Below are positions 19,541 to 29,165 of a stretch of 64,000 bases of DNA, one piece after another. The notes below the pieces were generated by a model. It did no database searches. It was not told the origin of the DNA and saw nothing but the letters and a program-made list of their open reading frames with translations. Numbering within the stretch: the stretch's first letter is position 1; every line of letters begins with the position of its first letter. Origin of the DNA: Caulobacterales bacterium (GTDB taxonomy: Bacteria > Pseudomonadota > Alphaproteobacteria > Caulobacterales > Caulobacteraceae). The DNA lies in NCBI GenBank assembly GCA_017302105.1, contig JAFLCS010000001.1, positions 310,001 through 374,000 on the forward strand, given 5' to 3'. The position numbers and the translations under genes are program-made.

Positions 19541-20316
19541 AAGGCCTCGCCCAGATAGACGCGGCGTACTTCGGGGTTGGCGATAATCTCCGCCGGCGTC
19601 CCTTCGAACAGAACCTCGCCGCCGTGAATGATCGAGGCGCGGTCGATAATGTCGAGCGTCTCGCGCACGTTATGGTCCGTGATCAGCACGCCGATTCCGC
19701 GGGTGGCCAGATAGACGATCACCTCGCGGATGTCGGCGATAGCGAGGGGGTCGATGCCCGCAAAGGGCTCGTCCAGCAGCATGAAGGACGGCTCTGACGC
19801 CAGGGCACGGGCGATTTCGACGCGTCGCCGTTCGCCGCCCGACAGGCCCATCGCCGAGGCCCCGCGAAGGTGGCTGATCCGCAGCTCGTCGAGCAGTCGG
19901 CGGGTGTCCTGCAAGGCTTTGGTCCGGTCCCGCTCGCGAATCTCGACGACCGACAGGACGTTGTCCTCGACTGTCATGCCGCGAAAGATTGATGCTTCCT
20001 GGGGCAGGTAGCCGACGCCGAGGCGAGCGCGCTGGTACATCGGCTGGCCGGTGATGTCTTCGCCGTCCAGATAGATCGAGCCATACTCGGCCGGAACCAG
20101 CCCGGTGATCATGTAGAAGCAGGTGGTCTTGCCGGCCCCGTTCGGGCCGAGCAGGCCGGCGACCTCGCCCCGACGCAGACGCAGGGATACGCTCTTGACC
20201 ACCGTGCGACCGCCGAACGACCGGCCGATGGAATCGACAAACAGCCCCTCGGTCTGAAGATCGGCGCCTGGCGCGGCGGCAGTGATGGCCTCACTAATCA
20301 CGCGCAGGGCTCTCAT
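19537..20316 (-). CDS. lptB: LPS export ABC transporter ATP-binding protein LptB
   Basis: The cytoplasmic ATPase that powers LPS extraction from the inner membrane. The 259-residue protein shows Walker A GPNGAGKTT, signature LSGGERRR, Walker B FMLLDEPFAGIDP and the H-loop ITDHNVRETL. The ATG at 20316 overlaps lptA by 23 bases. A GTG at 20301 is an alternative. It is last in the lptC-lptA-lptB run. Confidence 0.96.
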   Translation of the reverse strand: MRALRVISEAITAAAPGADLQTEGLFVDSIGRSFGGRTVVKSVSLRLRRGEVAGLLGPNGAGKTTCFYMITGLVPAEYGSIYLDGEDITGQPMYQRARLGVGYLPQEASIFRGMTVEDNVLSVVEIRERDRTKALQDTRRLLDELRISHLRGASAMGLSGGERRRVEIARALASEPSFMLLDEPFAGIDPLAIADIREVIVYLATRGIGVLITDHNVRETLDIIDRASIIHGGEVLFEGTPAEIIANPEVRRVYLGEAF

Positions 20317-20821
20317 CCGGGTAGAAGACGCCGCGCACGCGCGAACCATTGGTCGAGGGAGTCCCATCCATGGTGGCTCGATTCGTCGAGACGACGATCG
20401 TCAGTCGGCTGCCGGTCATCACGTTTTCGCCCTGGGTCAGGATGACGTCGCCCGTAATCACCACCTGATCCGTCGCGGCAGTATAGACGGCCCGGTCCCC
20501 ACGTACGACCTGGATCGGCGTGACGAAATAGACATTGCCGGTCGCAACGACCTCGCGCACATCGCCGCCGCTCGCTCCGCCCCTTTGATTTGGGGTCGTG
20601 AACATATCGATGGTGTCGGCGCGCAGCCGGTTTTCACCCTGAATCATCTCGGCTCGCCCGATCAGGCGAAAAACACCCTCACTGTCGATGTATTCGGAAT
20701 TGTCGGCACCATAGGCCACGGGGCCCCCGCCTGGCGCGATCTGGGCACCGGCAGGACCGACCATCGCCACCGCAGCGGCGGTGATCAGGGCGGCGGGAAG
20801 GCGGCGAGTGAAGTTCCGCAT
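20294..20821 (-). CDS. lptA: LPS transport periplasmic protein LptA
   Basis: A 175-residue OstA/LptA-fold protein that forms the periplasmic bridge for LPS. It has a signal peptide (RRLPAALITAAAVAMVGPAGA) and beta-jellyroll repeats (RLIGRAEMIQGENRLRAD, VVATGNVYFVTP, VVITGDVILTQGENVMTG). Its C-terminus is typical of the alphaproteobacterial family. A GTG one codon upstream is the alternative start. Confidence 0.92.
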   Translation of the reverse strand: MRNFTRRLPAALITAAAVAMVGPAGAQIAPGGGPVAYGADNSEYIDSEGVFRLIGRAEMIQGENRLRADTIDMFTTPNQRGGASGGDVREVVATGNVYFVTPIQVVRGDRAVYTAATDQVVITGDVILTQGENVMTGSRLTIVVSTNRATMDGTPSTNGSRVRGVFYPDESPARD

Positions 20822-20835
20822 CACTGTAATCCTGT

Positions 20836-21528
20836 TCAGTCGGCCATATGGATGACGCCGGTGACCTTACGGTCGCCATCGCCCTGGAAAACGATGCGGT
20901 CGCCCTGATCGTAGATGGCATAGGACGAAGCGTCGACGGTTCCAAGGGGGCCGCGCCCGCGGACGGGCGAGCGGCCCGAAATGATCCCCGTGCGGGTGTC
21001 GATGAGGGCCTCTCCCGTCTCAAAGCGGAAACTGGAGCGACCGTCGACCATGCGGACGTCACCCGACAGCGAAATCCGGTTCGTCCGTTCGTCGTAGATG
21101 CCGTTCAGGGCCGTCACCTCGGCGGGCCGGTCGCCCGAGGCATTCATGCGCAGGACCGGTCGGGTCAGGCGTACCCGGGCACCCTGGTTGCGATCCTGGA
21201 CGGCCTCGGCGGCCGCCAGCACGAACGGCTGACCACGTCCGTCCTGGCCGTAGAACCGGGGATTGGTCATGCGCACCTCAGGCTGCTGAGCGGCCTGATT
21301 GGCCAGATCCGCCATCACCGTCTGGGCGACCACCCAGGCCACGGTGCTGAAAATGATCAGCCCCAGGGCCACGGGCAGGGCGCGTCGGAAGAAGTGAATC
21401 ATGCGCGACCGCTGGCGCCACGCCTCCATGGCCTCCACAACCCGGCGCACATCTTCGCGCCGTACGGTCTCCAGATCCGGTGGCGCGTCTTGAAGCAGGG
21501 ACGGGGCGGGGGCGGCAGGGTCGGTCAT
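20836..21528 (-). CDS. lptC: LPS export system protein LptC
   Basis: A 230-residue bitopic protein that hands LPS from LptB2FG to LptA. One membrane helix lies near residues 47-70 (RALPVALGLIIFSTVAWVVA), followed by a LptC/jellyroll domain with MTNPRFYGQDGRGQPFVL and LNGIYDERTNRISLSGDV. The ATG at 21528 overlaps the upstream nuclease stop by 4 bases. The C-terminal GDRKVTGVIHMAD matches the family. Confidence 0.92.
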   Translation of the reverse strand: MTDPAAPAPSLLQDAPPDLETVRREDVRRVVEAMEAWRQRSRMIHFFRRALPVALGLIIFSTVAWVVAQTVMADLANQAAQQPEVRMTNPRFYGQDGRGQPFVLAAAEAVQDRNQGARVRLTRPVLRMNASGDRPAEVTALNGIYDERTNRISLSGDVRMVDGRSSFRFETGEALIDTRTGIISGRSPVRGRGPLGTVDASSYAIYDQGDRIVFQGDGDRKVTGVIHMAD

Positions 21529-22139
21529 GAGTGGGAGAAGATATCCATCTCTTCCCAACCCGCCAGGTCGAGGGCCGAGCGGGTTGAGACGAAGTCGAAA
21601 CAGGCCCGGGCCAGATCGGTGCGGCCTTCGCGCGTCAGCATCTCGTCGAGGCGGCCGCGAACCTTGTGCAGATAGAGGACATCCGAGGCCGCATAGGCGA
21701 GCTGCTCTTTGGAGAGTTCAGCCGCCCCCCAGTCCGAGCTCTGCTGGGCCTTGGACAGCTCAACACCGGCCAACTCGCGCACCACATCCTTGAGGCCATG
21801 CCGATCCGTATAGGTTCGCGCCAGCTTCGAAGCGATCTTGGTGCAGTAGATCGGCCCCGTCTCGACCCCGAGATAGAGCTGGAACATGGCCACGTCGAAG
21901 CGGGCGTAGTGGAACAGCTTGAGTACGGCCGGATCCGTCAGAAGCCGCTTGAAATTCGGACAGTCGTAGGCCGGCCGGTTCAGCCGTACGACGTGAGCGT
22001 CGCCGTCGCCCGCCGACAGCTGGACCACGCACAGGGGATCGCGGCGATAACGCAGGCCCATGGTTTCGGAATCGACGGCGACGACCGGACCCAGATCCAG
22101 GTTGCCAGGCAGATCGCCAAGATGAAGATGGGTGGCCAA
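21525..22139 (-). CDS. RNase D-like 3'-5' exonuclease
   Basis: A 204-residue DEDDy exonuclease corresponding to the catalytic domain of RNase D without its HRDC domains. Catalytic acidic residues appear in VAVDSETMGL, HYARFDVAMF and YAASDVLYLH (with the Tyr of the DEDDy class). The TTG at 22139 is chosen: GGACGAG lies upstream, and it starts the conserved ATHLHLGDLPG block. No ATG exists near the N-terminus. Upstream is tRNA-Leu, and downstream it is coupled to lptC. Confidence 0.88.
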   Translation of the reverse strand: MATHLHLGDLPGNLDLGPVVAVDSETMGLRYRRDPLCVVQLSAGDGDAHVVRLNRPAYDCPNFKRLLTDPAVLKLFHYARFDVAMFQLYLGVETGPIYCTKIASKLARTYTDRHGLKDVVRELAGVELSKAQQSSDWGAAELSKEQLAYAASDVLYLHKVRGRLDEMLTREGRTDLARACFDFVSTRSALDLAGWEEMDIFSHS

Positions 22140-22183
22140 GATCAGCTCGTCCGTTGAATTGGGTCGGGACCATATACGCGAAC

Positions 22184-22208
22184 GGCGCCGGCCCAAAGGA
22201 CCGACGCC
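22184..22208 (-). terminator. Hairpin downstream of tRNA-Leu
   Basis: GGCGCCGG (22184-22191) pairs with CCGACGCC (22201-22208) with one G-U pair and a 9-base loop, 27 bases past the tRNA 3' end. No T-tract follows, so it may be a processing hairpin rather than a full terminator. Confidence 0.4.
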
Positions 22209-22234
22209 GTCTCGTGGGCTGACGCCCGAAGAAT

Positions 22235-22321
<87 letters not shown>

Positions 22322-22348
22322 CCGACCCCGAAGGGCCGAAGGCGCGGA

Positions 22349-22377
22349 CACATAGGGCGGAAGCCGAGGTGGGTCAA
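22349..22377 (-). promoter_or_regulatory. Promoter of tRNA-Leu
   Basis: On the minus strand TTGACC (22377-22372), a 17-base spacer and TATGTG (22354-22349) lie 28 bases before the tRNA 5' end, giving a short leader. The -35 match and spacing are good. Confidence 0.6.
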
Positions 22378-22465
22378 CGGGTCAGTTGGGTTTCTCGACA
22401 TTGCCGTGTGCAGACGTCTCGGCTATCCCCTCGCCGACACCTTAAAAGCCGAGAGATTTTCCGTC

Positions 22466-23434
22466 ATGTCGCGCTCCGATTCCCTGGTCACGGTCTTTGG
22501 CGGGTCCGGCTTCCTCGGCAGCCAGGTCGTGCGCGCCCTGCTGCGCAACGGCCATCGTGTTCGTATTGCGGTTCGAAACCCCAACCTCGCCTTTGAGAGT
22601 CAGACCCAAGGCAGAGTCGGTCAGATCCAGCGTGTGGCCTGCGACGTCCGCGACGAGACGCAGGTCGCGGCGGCGCTCGACAATGCCACAGCCGCGGTCA
22701 ATCTGGTCGGCATCCTCCACGAGAGCCCCTGGCAGTCGTTCTCGGATCTGCACGCCAAGGCCCCGGCGACGATCGCCCAGCTCTGTGCCCGGCGCGGCAT
22801 CAAGCGTCTGGTTCATGTCTCGGCGATCGGGGCTGATGCGTCGGCCGGCGCACGCTATGCTCGCACCAAGGGCGAGGGGGAGGTTGCCGCGCTGTCCGAG
22901 TTCAAGGCGACGACGGTGATTCGTCCCTCAGTCGTGTTCGGCCGGGATGACGATTTGCTCAACAGGTTCGGCCGCCTGGCAACCCTGTCGCCGGTCCTGC
23001 CGATGCCGGGCGGCGGCGATACCCGATTCCAGCCGGTCTATGTCGGGGACGTCGCCGAGGCGGTGACGCGCGCCCTGACCGATCCGTCGACGGCGGGCCG
23101 GGCCTATGAACTGGGCGGTCCTGAAATTCTGACCCTGCGCCAGATTCTGGAGTTGGTGAATAGCGAGACGCGCCGTGCGCGCAGTCTCATTCCCCTGCCC
23201 TGGCCGGTGGCAGGTGCCGTCGGCCTGATGGCCGAGCCGCTGAGCTGGGTTGGGCTGACGCCGCCGCTGACCCGCGATCAGGTCACCATGATGAAGACGG
23301 ACAATGTCGTCGCCACCGGCGCGGCGGGCTTGTCTGACCTGGGAATCGAGGCGACTGGGATCGAAGCGATCGCCCCGACCTATCTGTGGCGCTATCGCGA
23401 CGGCGGACAGTTCGCGGACATGGCCCCGGCCTGA
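22466..23434 (+). CDS. NDUFA9-like NAD(P)-binding complex I assembly protein
   Basis: A 322-residue atypical short-chain dehydrogenase of the complex I NDUFA9-subunit type. The nucleotide loop is TVFGGSGFLGSQVV. Other features are NLVGIL, the RLVHVSAIGAD strand, a Tyr-x3-Lys in YARTKGEGE, and FQPVYVGDVAEAV. The ATG at 22466 gives a standard N-terminus. It probably binds NADPH and helps complex I assembly or acts as an oxidoreductase; the exact role is inferred. Confidence 0.88.
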   Translation: MSRSDSLVTVFGGSGFLGSQVVRALLRNGHRVRIAVRNPNLAFESQTQGRVGQIQRVACDVRDETQVAAALDNATAAVNLVGILHESPWQSFSDLHAKAPATIAQLCARRGIKRLVHVSAIGADASAGARYARTKGEGEVAALSEFKATTVIRPSVVFGRDDDLLNRFGRLATLSPVLPMPGGGDTRFQPVYVGDVAEAVTRALTDPSTAGRAYELGGPEILTLRQILELVNSETRRARSLIPLPWPVAGAVGLMAEPLSWVGLTPPLTRDQVTMMKTDNVVATGAAGLSDLGIEATGIEAIAPTYLWRYRDGGQFADMAPA

Positions 23435-23442
23435 ACCGGCGC

Positions 23443-24282
23443 ATGGCAGGCTCAGCTCTGGCCGGTCGATCCTGGGGTGATCCGACACGGCCGGTCGATC
23501 TGATTTTCGTTCACGCCAATGGCTTCAACGGCCTCACCTACAGGACCCTGCTCGAGCCGCTGCAGGCCGACGCCCGTATCCTGGCACCCGACCTGAGAGG
23601 CCATGGTCGCACGACCCTGCCGATCGAGCCGGATGACCGCCCCGACTGGAATGATCTGCGTGACGATCTGGTAGCGTTGCTGATGTCGCTCGATGGCCCA
23701 CCCCTTGTGCTCGCAGGCCATTCAATGGGGGCCACGCTTGCCGTACTGGCAGCGGCCCAGGTGCCGGATCGCGTCCGCTCGCTGGTCATGCTGGATCCGG
23801 TGATCCTGACCCGGGCGGCGGCGACCGCAGTTCGGCTTCCAGGTGCCTGGCGGCTGGCCCGACGTCATCCCTGGGCGGTGGCATCGCTGCGCCGCCGCCG
23901 CCGCTTTCCGGATCGGGAGGCGGCCTTCCAGTCCTATCGCGGTCGGGGATCTTTCAAGGGTTGGCCCGACGCCGTCCTGTCTGACTATGTCGGGGACGGT
24001 TTTCGCGATACCCCGGACGGCGAAGTCGAACTGGCTTGCGCGCCTGAATGGGAATCGTCGAACTATTCGGCCCAGGCGAACGATGTCTGGGGCGCGCTGC
24101 GACGGGTCGACCGCCCCTTGCATATTCTCAAGGCCGACCAGGGATCGACCTGCGCCGTTACGACCGGAGACGCCGACGATCCCCGGCGGGTCGTCGAGAC
24201 CCTGGCCGACAGTACCCACTTCTTTCCCATGATGCGGCCCGACGCCGCCCAGGCGGCTCTTTCCCAGGCGTTGTCGGGCTAG
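23443..24282 (+). CDS. Alpha/beta hydrolase
   Basis: A 279-residue alpha/beta-hydrolase-fold enzyme. The oxyanion region is VHANGFNG, the nucleophile elbow is GHSMGA with Ser94, and the His is in DSTHFFPM near the C-terminus. Substrate unknown. The ATG at 23443 is 8 bases after the previous stop, so both genes are probably co-transcribed. Its stop shares CTAG with the convergent corA stop. Confidence 0.88.
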   Translation: MAGSALAGRSWGDPTRPVDLIFVHANGFNGLTYRTLLEPLQADARILAPDLRGHGRTTLPIEPDDRPDWNDLRDDLVALLMSLDGPPLVLAGHSMGATLAVLAAAQVPDRVRSLVMLDPVILTRAAATAVRLPGAWRLARRHPWAVASLRRRRRFPDREAAFQSYRGRGSFKGWPDAVLSDYVGDGFRDTPDGEVELACAPEWESSNYSAQANDVWGALRRVDRPLHILKADQGSTCAVTTGDADDPRRVVETLADSTHFFPMMRPDAAQAALSQALSG

Positions 24283-25241
24283 AGCCAGCCGCGCTTCTTG
24301 AAGACCCAGAGCGGCAGAATGGCTGAAATCACCATGGCCACCAGCGCGGCTGGGTAACCCCAGGTCTGGGTCAGCTCGGGCATATGCTCGAAATTCATCC
24401 CGTAGATCGACGCGATCAGGGTCGGTGGCATGAAGGCGACGGCGGCGACCGAAAAGATCTTGATGATGCCGGACTGCTCAATGTTGATCAGGCCGAGCGC
24501 CGCATTGAGCTGAAACTCGACGGACTGGGCGACCATGCCGATGTGGGCCTGCAGGGACTGGATGTCGCGCGCCATGGCCAGCAGATGCTCGCGCGTCTCG
24601 GGGCGGCGGTCCAGCGCGTCGTCCAGAAGGATGAACGTCAGGGCGCGGTCAATGCCGGCCAGGCTGTTGGCAATGCGAGCCGAAGCGTGCTGGGCGGCCC
24701 CCAGGCGCTTGATAGCCTGGGCGTAGCGCGTCCGTCCTGGATCGACGAAAATATCATCCGAGACGTGTTCCACCTCGGCAGAGATGCGCTCGAGCACATC
24801 GGCCATTCGGTCAACGACCGCATCAAACAGATGAACGAGGACGCGAAAGGGACCGGCACACAGGTCCGGCTCGCGGTCGAACCGGTCCCCAACAAGCGTG
24901 AAGGCACGCGGCTCGGAATAGCGCACGGTCACCAGGGGTTGCGGGGACAGAATGAAGGTGACCGGTCGCGATTCGGGCAGAAGCGCATCGGTGTGATGAA
25001 GCAGGTCCACGGTGATGAACAGGGCGTCGTTCTGCCGATACAGGCGACTGGTGGCCTCAATCTCGGCCATGTCTTCGGGGGTGGGGATTGAAAAGCCCAG
25101 GCAGGCCTCAATGGCCAGTTCCTCGCGCCGACTGGGCGCAACCAGATCAATCCAGACCACACCCGCAGGCAGGGTCCAGCCGTCCGGTGGATCCTGAACG
25201 ATCAGGGGCGAGGGTTCATTGGCCTTGAATAGTCGGATCAT
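24279..25241 (-). CDS. CorA-family magnesium transporter
   Basis: A 320-residue divalent-cation channel of the CorA/ZntB superfamily. It has a long cytoplasmic alpha/beta domain, then two C-terminal membrane helices with the selectivity motif GMN (in YGMNFEHMPEL), and a basic KKRGWL tail. ATG at 25241. Mg2+ is the likely substrate by family. The gene is isolated, convergent with the hydrolase gene. Confidence 0.94.
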   Translation of the reverse strand: MIRLFKANEPSPLIVQDPPDGWTLPAGVVWIDLVAPSRREELAIEACLGFSIPTPEDMAEIEATSRLYRQNDALFITVDLLHHTDALLPESRPVTFILSPQPLVTVRYSEPRAFTLVGDRFDREPDLCAGPFRVLVHLFDAVVDRMADVLERISAEVEHVSDDIFVDPGRTRYAQAIKRLGAAQHASARIANSLAGIDRALTFILLDDALDRRPETREHLLAMARDIQSLQAHIGMVAQSVEFQLNAALGLINIEQSGIIKIFSVAAVAFMPPTLIASIYGMNFEHMPELTQTWGYPAALVAMVISAILPLWVFKKRGWL

Positions 25242-25304
25242 CGTGCCGCCCCGGACAGGCGGCGAACCCACATCAGTCGGCGGTGTTTGTAAAGTCCAGG
25301 TGGC

Positions 25305-25868
25305 TCAGGGCTGGCCCGAAGCGCTGCTGAGAGACGCCGTCTGGTAGCCGGTGGCCTGCATCCCCTCTGCCTGGGCCGCAATGCGTTGCATCTGACTCTC
25401 ATCGCTCTGATAGATGAAGCCGTACGTCGGATAGACGCTGACGCCCAGGTCGTTGGACGGGTTGTGCCAGACCCGCACCTGGCTCCAGTCGTTGTCCGCC
25501 GAGACATCAACGACGGTGACATCGCGCTCGATGCGGCCACGCGAGCCGCCCCAGTTGGCGTGGCTGATGCGCATCACCCGTTCGGTCAGGATCTGGCTGA
25601 TGACGGCGACGTGACCGCGCGTCGAGGCTCCGTGGGGCTGGAACACGAGCACGGCACCGACCTCAGGCACCCGGCCCGTCCGCAGGCCCTGGCGTTGAGC
25701 CGAGGCCCACCAGGTCCAGGCGTCGCCGAAAATCTGGATGCCGGAAAACTCACGCGCGAAGCGGACACACTGGTAATAGGGCTCGCTGGCCAGGGCGGCC
25801 GTTGCCGGAGCCAGAACGCTGAGCGATACGGCCGCTGCGAATATGGCGGCCCCCAGGCGCTTGAACAT
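25305..25868 (-). CDS. Exported CHAP-domain protein
   Basis: A 187-residue secreted protein with a signal peptide (about 1-28). Its CHAP-type NlpC/P60 cysteine amidase domain has the Cys nucleophile in YYQCVRF (Cys34) and the His in RGHVAVI. It is probably a peptidoglycan amidase or endopeptidase. Immediately after the signal sequence the catalytic Cys sits only 6 residues into the mature protein, as in other small alphaproteobacterial CHAP proteins. Confidence 0.87.
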   Translation of the reverse strand: MFKRLGAAIFAAAVSLSVLAPATAALASEPYYQCVRFAREFSGIQIFGDAWTWWASAQRQGLRTGRVPEVGAVLVFQPHGASTRGHVAVISQILTERVMRISHANWGGSRGRIERDVTVVDVSADNDWSQVRVWHNPSNDLGVSVYPTYGFIYQSDESQMQRIAAQAEGMQATGYQTASLSSASGQP

Positions 25869-25934
25869 GAATGACCCCGACGTCGTTTGTCTCGAACCTA
25901 GGTCTAGCGGGCAGCTCTTAAGATGAGGAACGCG

Positions 25935-27035
25935 TCAGGTCGCCGCAGGCTGAATTTGCCTGCGACCTTTCGACGCGTGCCGCTCGCCCCAGCGGCGCAT
26001 GGCAGTGCGCGCCGGGCGCTCGATCAGGTGATGGGCCAGACCGGCCAGCGGCACGATCGCCAGGACGGCCGGAACCCACATCCACCAGGGCAGGTGTTCG
26101 GAGCCGCCGTTCAGGCGCGCCAGGCCGTTGATGGCCAGCAGTTTCCACGGCACACACACCATATAGACCGCATAACTGACCTCACCCAACCAGACGCCGG
26201 TTCTGGATTCGAGGGGTCCGCCGCGCCCGGTCAGCCCGGCCAGGGCGAGGATCAGGACGCCGAACAGGGCGACCGTCACGCCGTCCCAGACCTGAAGACC
26301 GGCGCAGACCAGAATCAGGCCGGTCGTGACCCCGGCTACGATGCCCGGTCGCTTCAGGCCGCCGGCCCGCCAGGCCAGATAGGCGGCGCAGCCATAGGCG
26401 AAGCAGGGCACGATCCGAAGTGCGCCCCAATGAATCGTCGCTTGGGTCAGGGGGAAACCGGCCAGGGCCTCGAATACGGCATAGGTCGTCATCAGGCCGC
26501 CGGTGGCCAGCGCCAGAGCCAGGCCTGGACGTGCCCGGAGCCGCCAGGCCGCCCAGGCAAAGATCGGGAAGCAGAGATAGGCGAACCACTCCGCCGAGAT
26601 CGACCAGGACGGATGATTCCAGCCGGCTTCGGGGGCCAGACCCCAGGCCTGGGTCAGGGTCAGGTTCGCGGGCAGGGATGCCCATGACAGGATGCTGCTG
26701 TCGATTGAAATACCGACAATTGCAGCCACGCCGCCGAGCAGTCCGACCCCGATCAGGGTCGCCAGGTGCAGGGGATAGACCCGAGCCAGCCGCGCCCAAA
26801 GGAAACTGCCGTACTTGAAGGAACCGGTCCCGGCAGCTTCCAGATAGACATGGCACAGGATGAATCCCGACAGGACAAAGAACAACTCCACGCCCAGATA
26901 GCCCTGGGCCACCAGGCCCGGCGTCCAGCCCGTGGCGGCTCCCAGGTCCAGCTTGGGCCAGTAATGGAACATCACCACCCAGAAGGCGGCGAGAAACCGC
27001 ATCGAGGTCAGGGGCTTCAGATTTTCCGGCGTCAT
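25935..27035 (-). CDS. Acyltransferase 3 family membrane protein
   Basis: A 366-residue integral membrane acyltransferase with about ten helices. Family marks are [19 protein letters not shown] with its His near residue 24, [19 protein letters not shown], the RLARVYPLH loop and [10 protein letters not shown]. Such enzymes O-acylate polysaccharides or other cell-surface glycans; the substrate is unknown. The ATG at 27035 is overlapped by a short GGCAGG palindrome upstream. It is divergent from ada. Confidence 0.9.
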   Translation of the reverse strand: MTPENLKPLTSMRFLAAFWVVMFHYWPKLDLGAATGWTPGLVAQGYLGVELFFVLSGFILCHVYLEAAGTGSFKYGSFLWARLARVYPLHLATLIGVGLLGGVAAIVGISIDSSILSWASLPANLTLTQAWGLAPEAGWNHPSWSISAEWFAYLCFPIFAWAAWRLRARPGLALALATGGLMTTYAVFEALAGFPLTQATIHWGALRIVPCFAYGCAAYLAWRAGGLKRPGIVAGVTTGLILVCAGLQVWDGVTVALFGVLILALAGLTGRGGPLESRTGVWLGEVSYAVYMVCVPWKLLAINGLARLNGGSEHLPWWMWVPAVLAIVPLAGLAHHLIERPARTAMRRWGERHASKGRRQIQPAAT

Positions 27036-27178
27036 GGCAGGGCCTGCCTGTTCCTAGGATGAAGGGCACAACCTACGCTCGAGGCAATGAGGAACCGTTA
27101 AGCCCGCGACATTGGGCGCAAGGGTCGGGACGCCGGCGTGCACGGGGCATGGCAACAAGTCCTGACATTGAGGGACAC

Positions 27179-28243
27179 ATGACTATGTTGCAGCGGATGG
27201 AACCGACCCTGACCGAAGACGACTGGTACGACGCGCTGGTTCGTCGCGACGTTCGCCTGCGTGACGCCTTTGTCGTCGGGGTGAAGACGACCGGCATCTA
27301 TTGTCGGGCGGGCTGTCCGGCCCGGACGCCCCGGCGCGAGAATCTCGAGTTCCTGCCCACGTCCCAGGCGGCGCAGGATCGTGGCTATCGGGCCTGCCTG
27401 CGGTGTTGCCCCGATGATAAGGCCCGGCCGGGGGCCGAGGCGGTGGAGGCGGCCTGTCGCTTGATCGAGTCCTCCGATACCGTTCCGACCCTGCTCCAGC
27501 TGGCCCGCGCGGTGGACCTCTCGCCGCATCATTTCCATCGCCTGTTCAAGGCCCGGACAGGCGTGACCCCGGCCGCCTATGCCGTCCAGGTGCGGGACGG
27601 ACGCGCCAAATTGGCCCTGTCGAACGGCTCCAGCGTGACCCGGACCGTCTATGATTCCGGTTTCGGTGCTCCCAGCCGCTTCTATGATTCCGCCGACAAG
27701 CGTTTCGGCATGACGCCTTCGGCCTGGCGCAAGGCTGGAAAGGGGGAGCGGTTGCGCGTCACGGTCGTCCCCTGTTCGCTCGGTCAGGTCCTGGTGGCCA
27801 TGACCGACAAGGGAATTTCGTCCATTGAGCTGGGCGATGAGGCTGAAGCCATGCTGGACCGGTTCAGGCGGCGCTTCGCCCAGGCCGAGGTCACGACTGA
27901 CGATGCCGATCTGAACCAGCGGGTAGGTCGGGTGATCGAACTGATCGACGACCCCCGGGGTCCCGGTCTCGACCTGCCGCTGGACATTCGCGGTACGGCC
28001 TTCCAACAGAGGGTCTGGCAGGCGCTTCGGAGCATTCCGGCGGGTGAGACCCGAACCTATGGCGAACTGGCCGCCGCCATCGGCAAGCCCGGAGCCGCCC
28101 GGGCCGTCGGGGCGGCCTGCGGTGCCAACCCGATCTGTGTGGTTGTCCCGTGCCATCGGGTGGTTGGGACGAACGGATCCCTGACCGGCTACGCCTGGGG
28201 CACCGGTCGCAAGAAGGAACTGCTGCGCCGCGAAGGAGCCTGA
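27179..28243 (+). CDS. ada: Bifunctional Ada: regulator and methylated-DNA-cysteine methyltransferase
   Basis: The 354-residue protein joins an N-terminal zinc domain, which repairs methylphosphotriesters, an AraC-type HTH and a C-terminal O6-methylguanine methyltransferase. Zn ligands are Cys42, Cys46, Cys73 and Cys76, with Cys42 the expected acceptor. The HTH is around residues 105-185 and the active-site motif is PCHR (Cys325). The ATG at 27179 has GAGGGAC just upstream; a longer reading from 27059 has no conserved sequence. It probably activates its own transcription when methylated. Confidence 0.95.
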   Translation: MTMLQRMEPTLTEDDWYDALVRRDVRLRDAFVVGVKTTGIYCRAGCPARTPRRENLEFLPTSQAAQDRGYRACLRCCPDDKARPGAEAVEAACRLIESSDTVPTLLQLARAVDLSPHHFHRLFKARTGVTPAAYAVQVRDGRAKLALSNGSSVTRTVYDSGFGAPSRFYDSADKRFGMTPSAWRKAGKGERLRVTVVPCSLGQVLVAMTDKGISSIELGDEAEAMLDRFRRRFAQAEVTTDDADLNQRVGRVIELIDDPRGPGLDLPLDIRGTAFQQRVWQALRSIPAGETRTYGELAAAIGKPGAARAVGAACGANPICVVVPCHRVVGTNGSLTGYAWGTGRKKELLRREGA

Positions 28244-28295
28244 GCCGACATTTTGGGGTGGCACCGGGCGCGAACTCCCGGCTAGAGACTGGCCC

Positions 28296-29165
28296 ATGTC
28301 CGTGCCCCAGCCCCTGACCGGCCTGTCCGTGATCGCCGACCGCTATGACGTCATTTTGTGTGACGTCTGGGGCGTGGTGCACGACGGAAAGGTGCCGTTC
28401 GTGCGCTCGGTCGCAGCGCTGCACCGCTTCGTCGAGGTCGGCGGCACCGTCGTATTGATTTCGAACTCGCCGAGGCCGCGCGGTAGTTTCACGACCCAGC
28501 TCGACGAGATCGGCGTCGACCGCGCCGCCTGGTCTGCGGTTGTGACCTCCGGCGATGCGACGCGGGCCGAATTGACGAAACGGGCACCGGGACCCGCCTG
28601 GCGGGTCGGTCCCGAGCGTGACGCCGGCATCTATGAGGGGACCGGGGTCGAGCTGACCGACGACCTGTCGGAGGCGGCCTTTATCTCCTGTACCGGTCTG
28701 TTCGATGACGCGAACGACCAGCCGGAGGACTATCGGGAGGGGTTCGCCGACTGTGCCCGGCGCGGCCTGGAAATGGTCTGTGCCAATCCAGACAAGGTGG
28801 TTCACCGCGGCCGTGACCTGATCTGGTGTGCCGGAGCCCTGGCCGATGTCTATGCCGCGCTGGGCGGTCCCGTCATCATGGCCGGCAAGCCGTTTTCGGC
28901 CATCTATGACCTGGCTCTGAAAGAGGCGGGGGAAGCCCTGGGCCGGACGCCGGACAAGGCGCGGGTCCTGGCCATCGGCGACGGTCTGCCGACCGATGTT
29001 CTCGGTGCCAATCGCCAGGGCCTGGACTGCCTGTTTGTGGCGGGGGGAATCCATGGCGACGAGCTGATGACCGCCGAGGGCCGGCTTGACCCTGACAAGG
29101 CGGCTGCGCTTCTGGCCCAGGCGGGGGCCCAGGCCCGTTATGTTCTCAAGGAGCTGATCTGGTGA
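28296..29165 (+). CDS. HAD-superfamily hydrolase, class IIA
   Basis: A 289-residue HAD-IIA phosphatase of the TIGR01459 type. Motif I is LCDVWGVVHDG, motif II is LISNSPRP, and the C-terminal metal motif is AIGDGLPTDVLGAN. It is related to NagD/p-nitrophenylphosphatases, with unknown natural substrate. It starts a plus-strand run of closely packed genes: the MaoC gene overlaps its stop by 4 bases, and ribF follows. A sugar- or nucleotide-phosphate substrate is only a guess. Confidence 0.9.
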   Translation: MSVPQPLTGLSVIADRYDVILCDVWGVVHDGKVPFVRSVAALHRFVEVGGTVVLISNSPRPRGSFTTQLDEIGVDRAAWSAVVTSGDATRAELTKRAPGPAWRVGPERDAGIYEGTGVELTDDLSEAAFISCTGLFDDANDQPEDYREGFADCARRGLEMVCANPDKVVHRGRDLIWCAGALADVYAALGGPVIMAGKPFSAIYDLALKEAGEALGRTPDKARVLAIGDGLPTDVLGANRQGLDCLFVAGGIHGDELMTAEGRLDPDKAAALLAQAGAQARYVLKELIW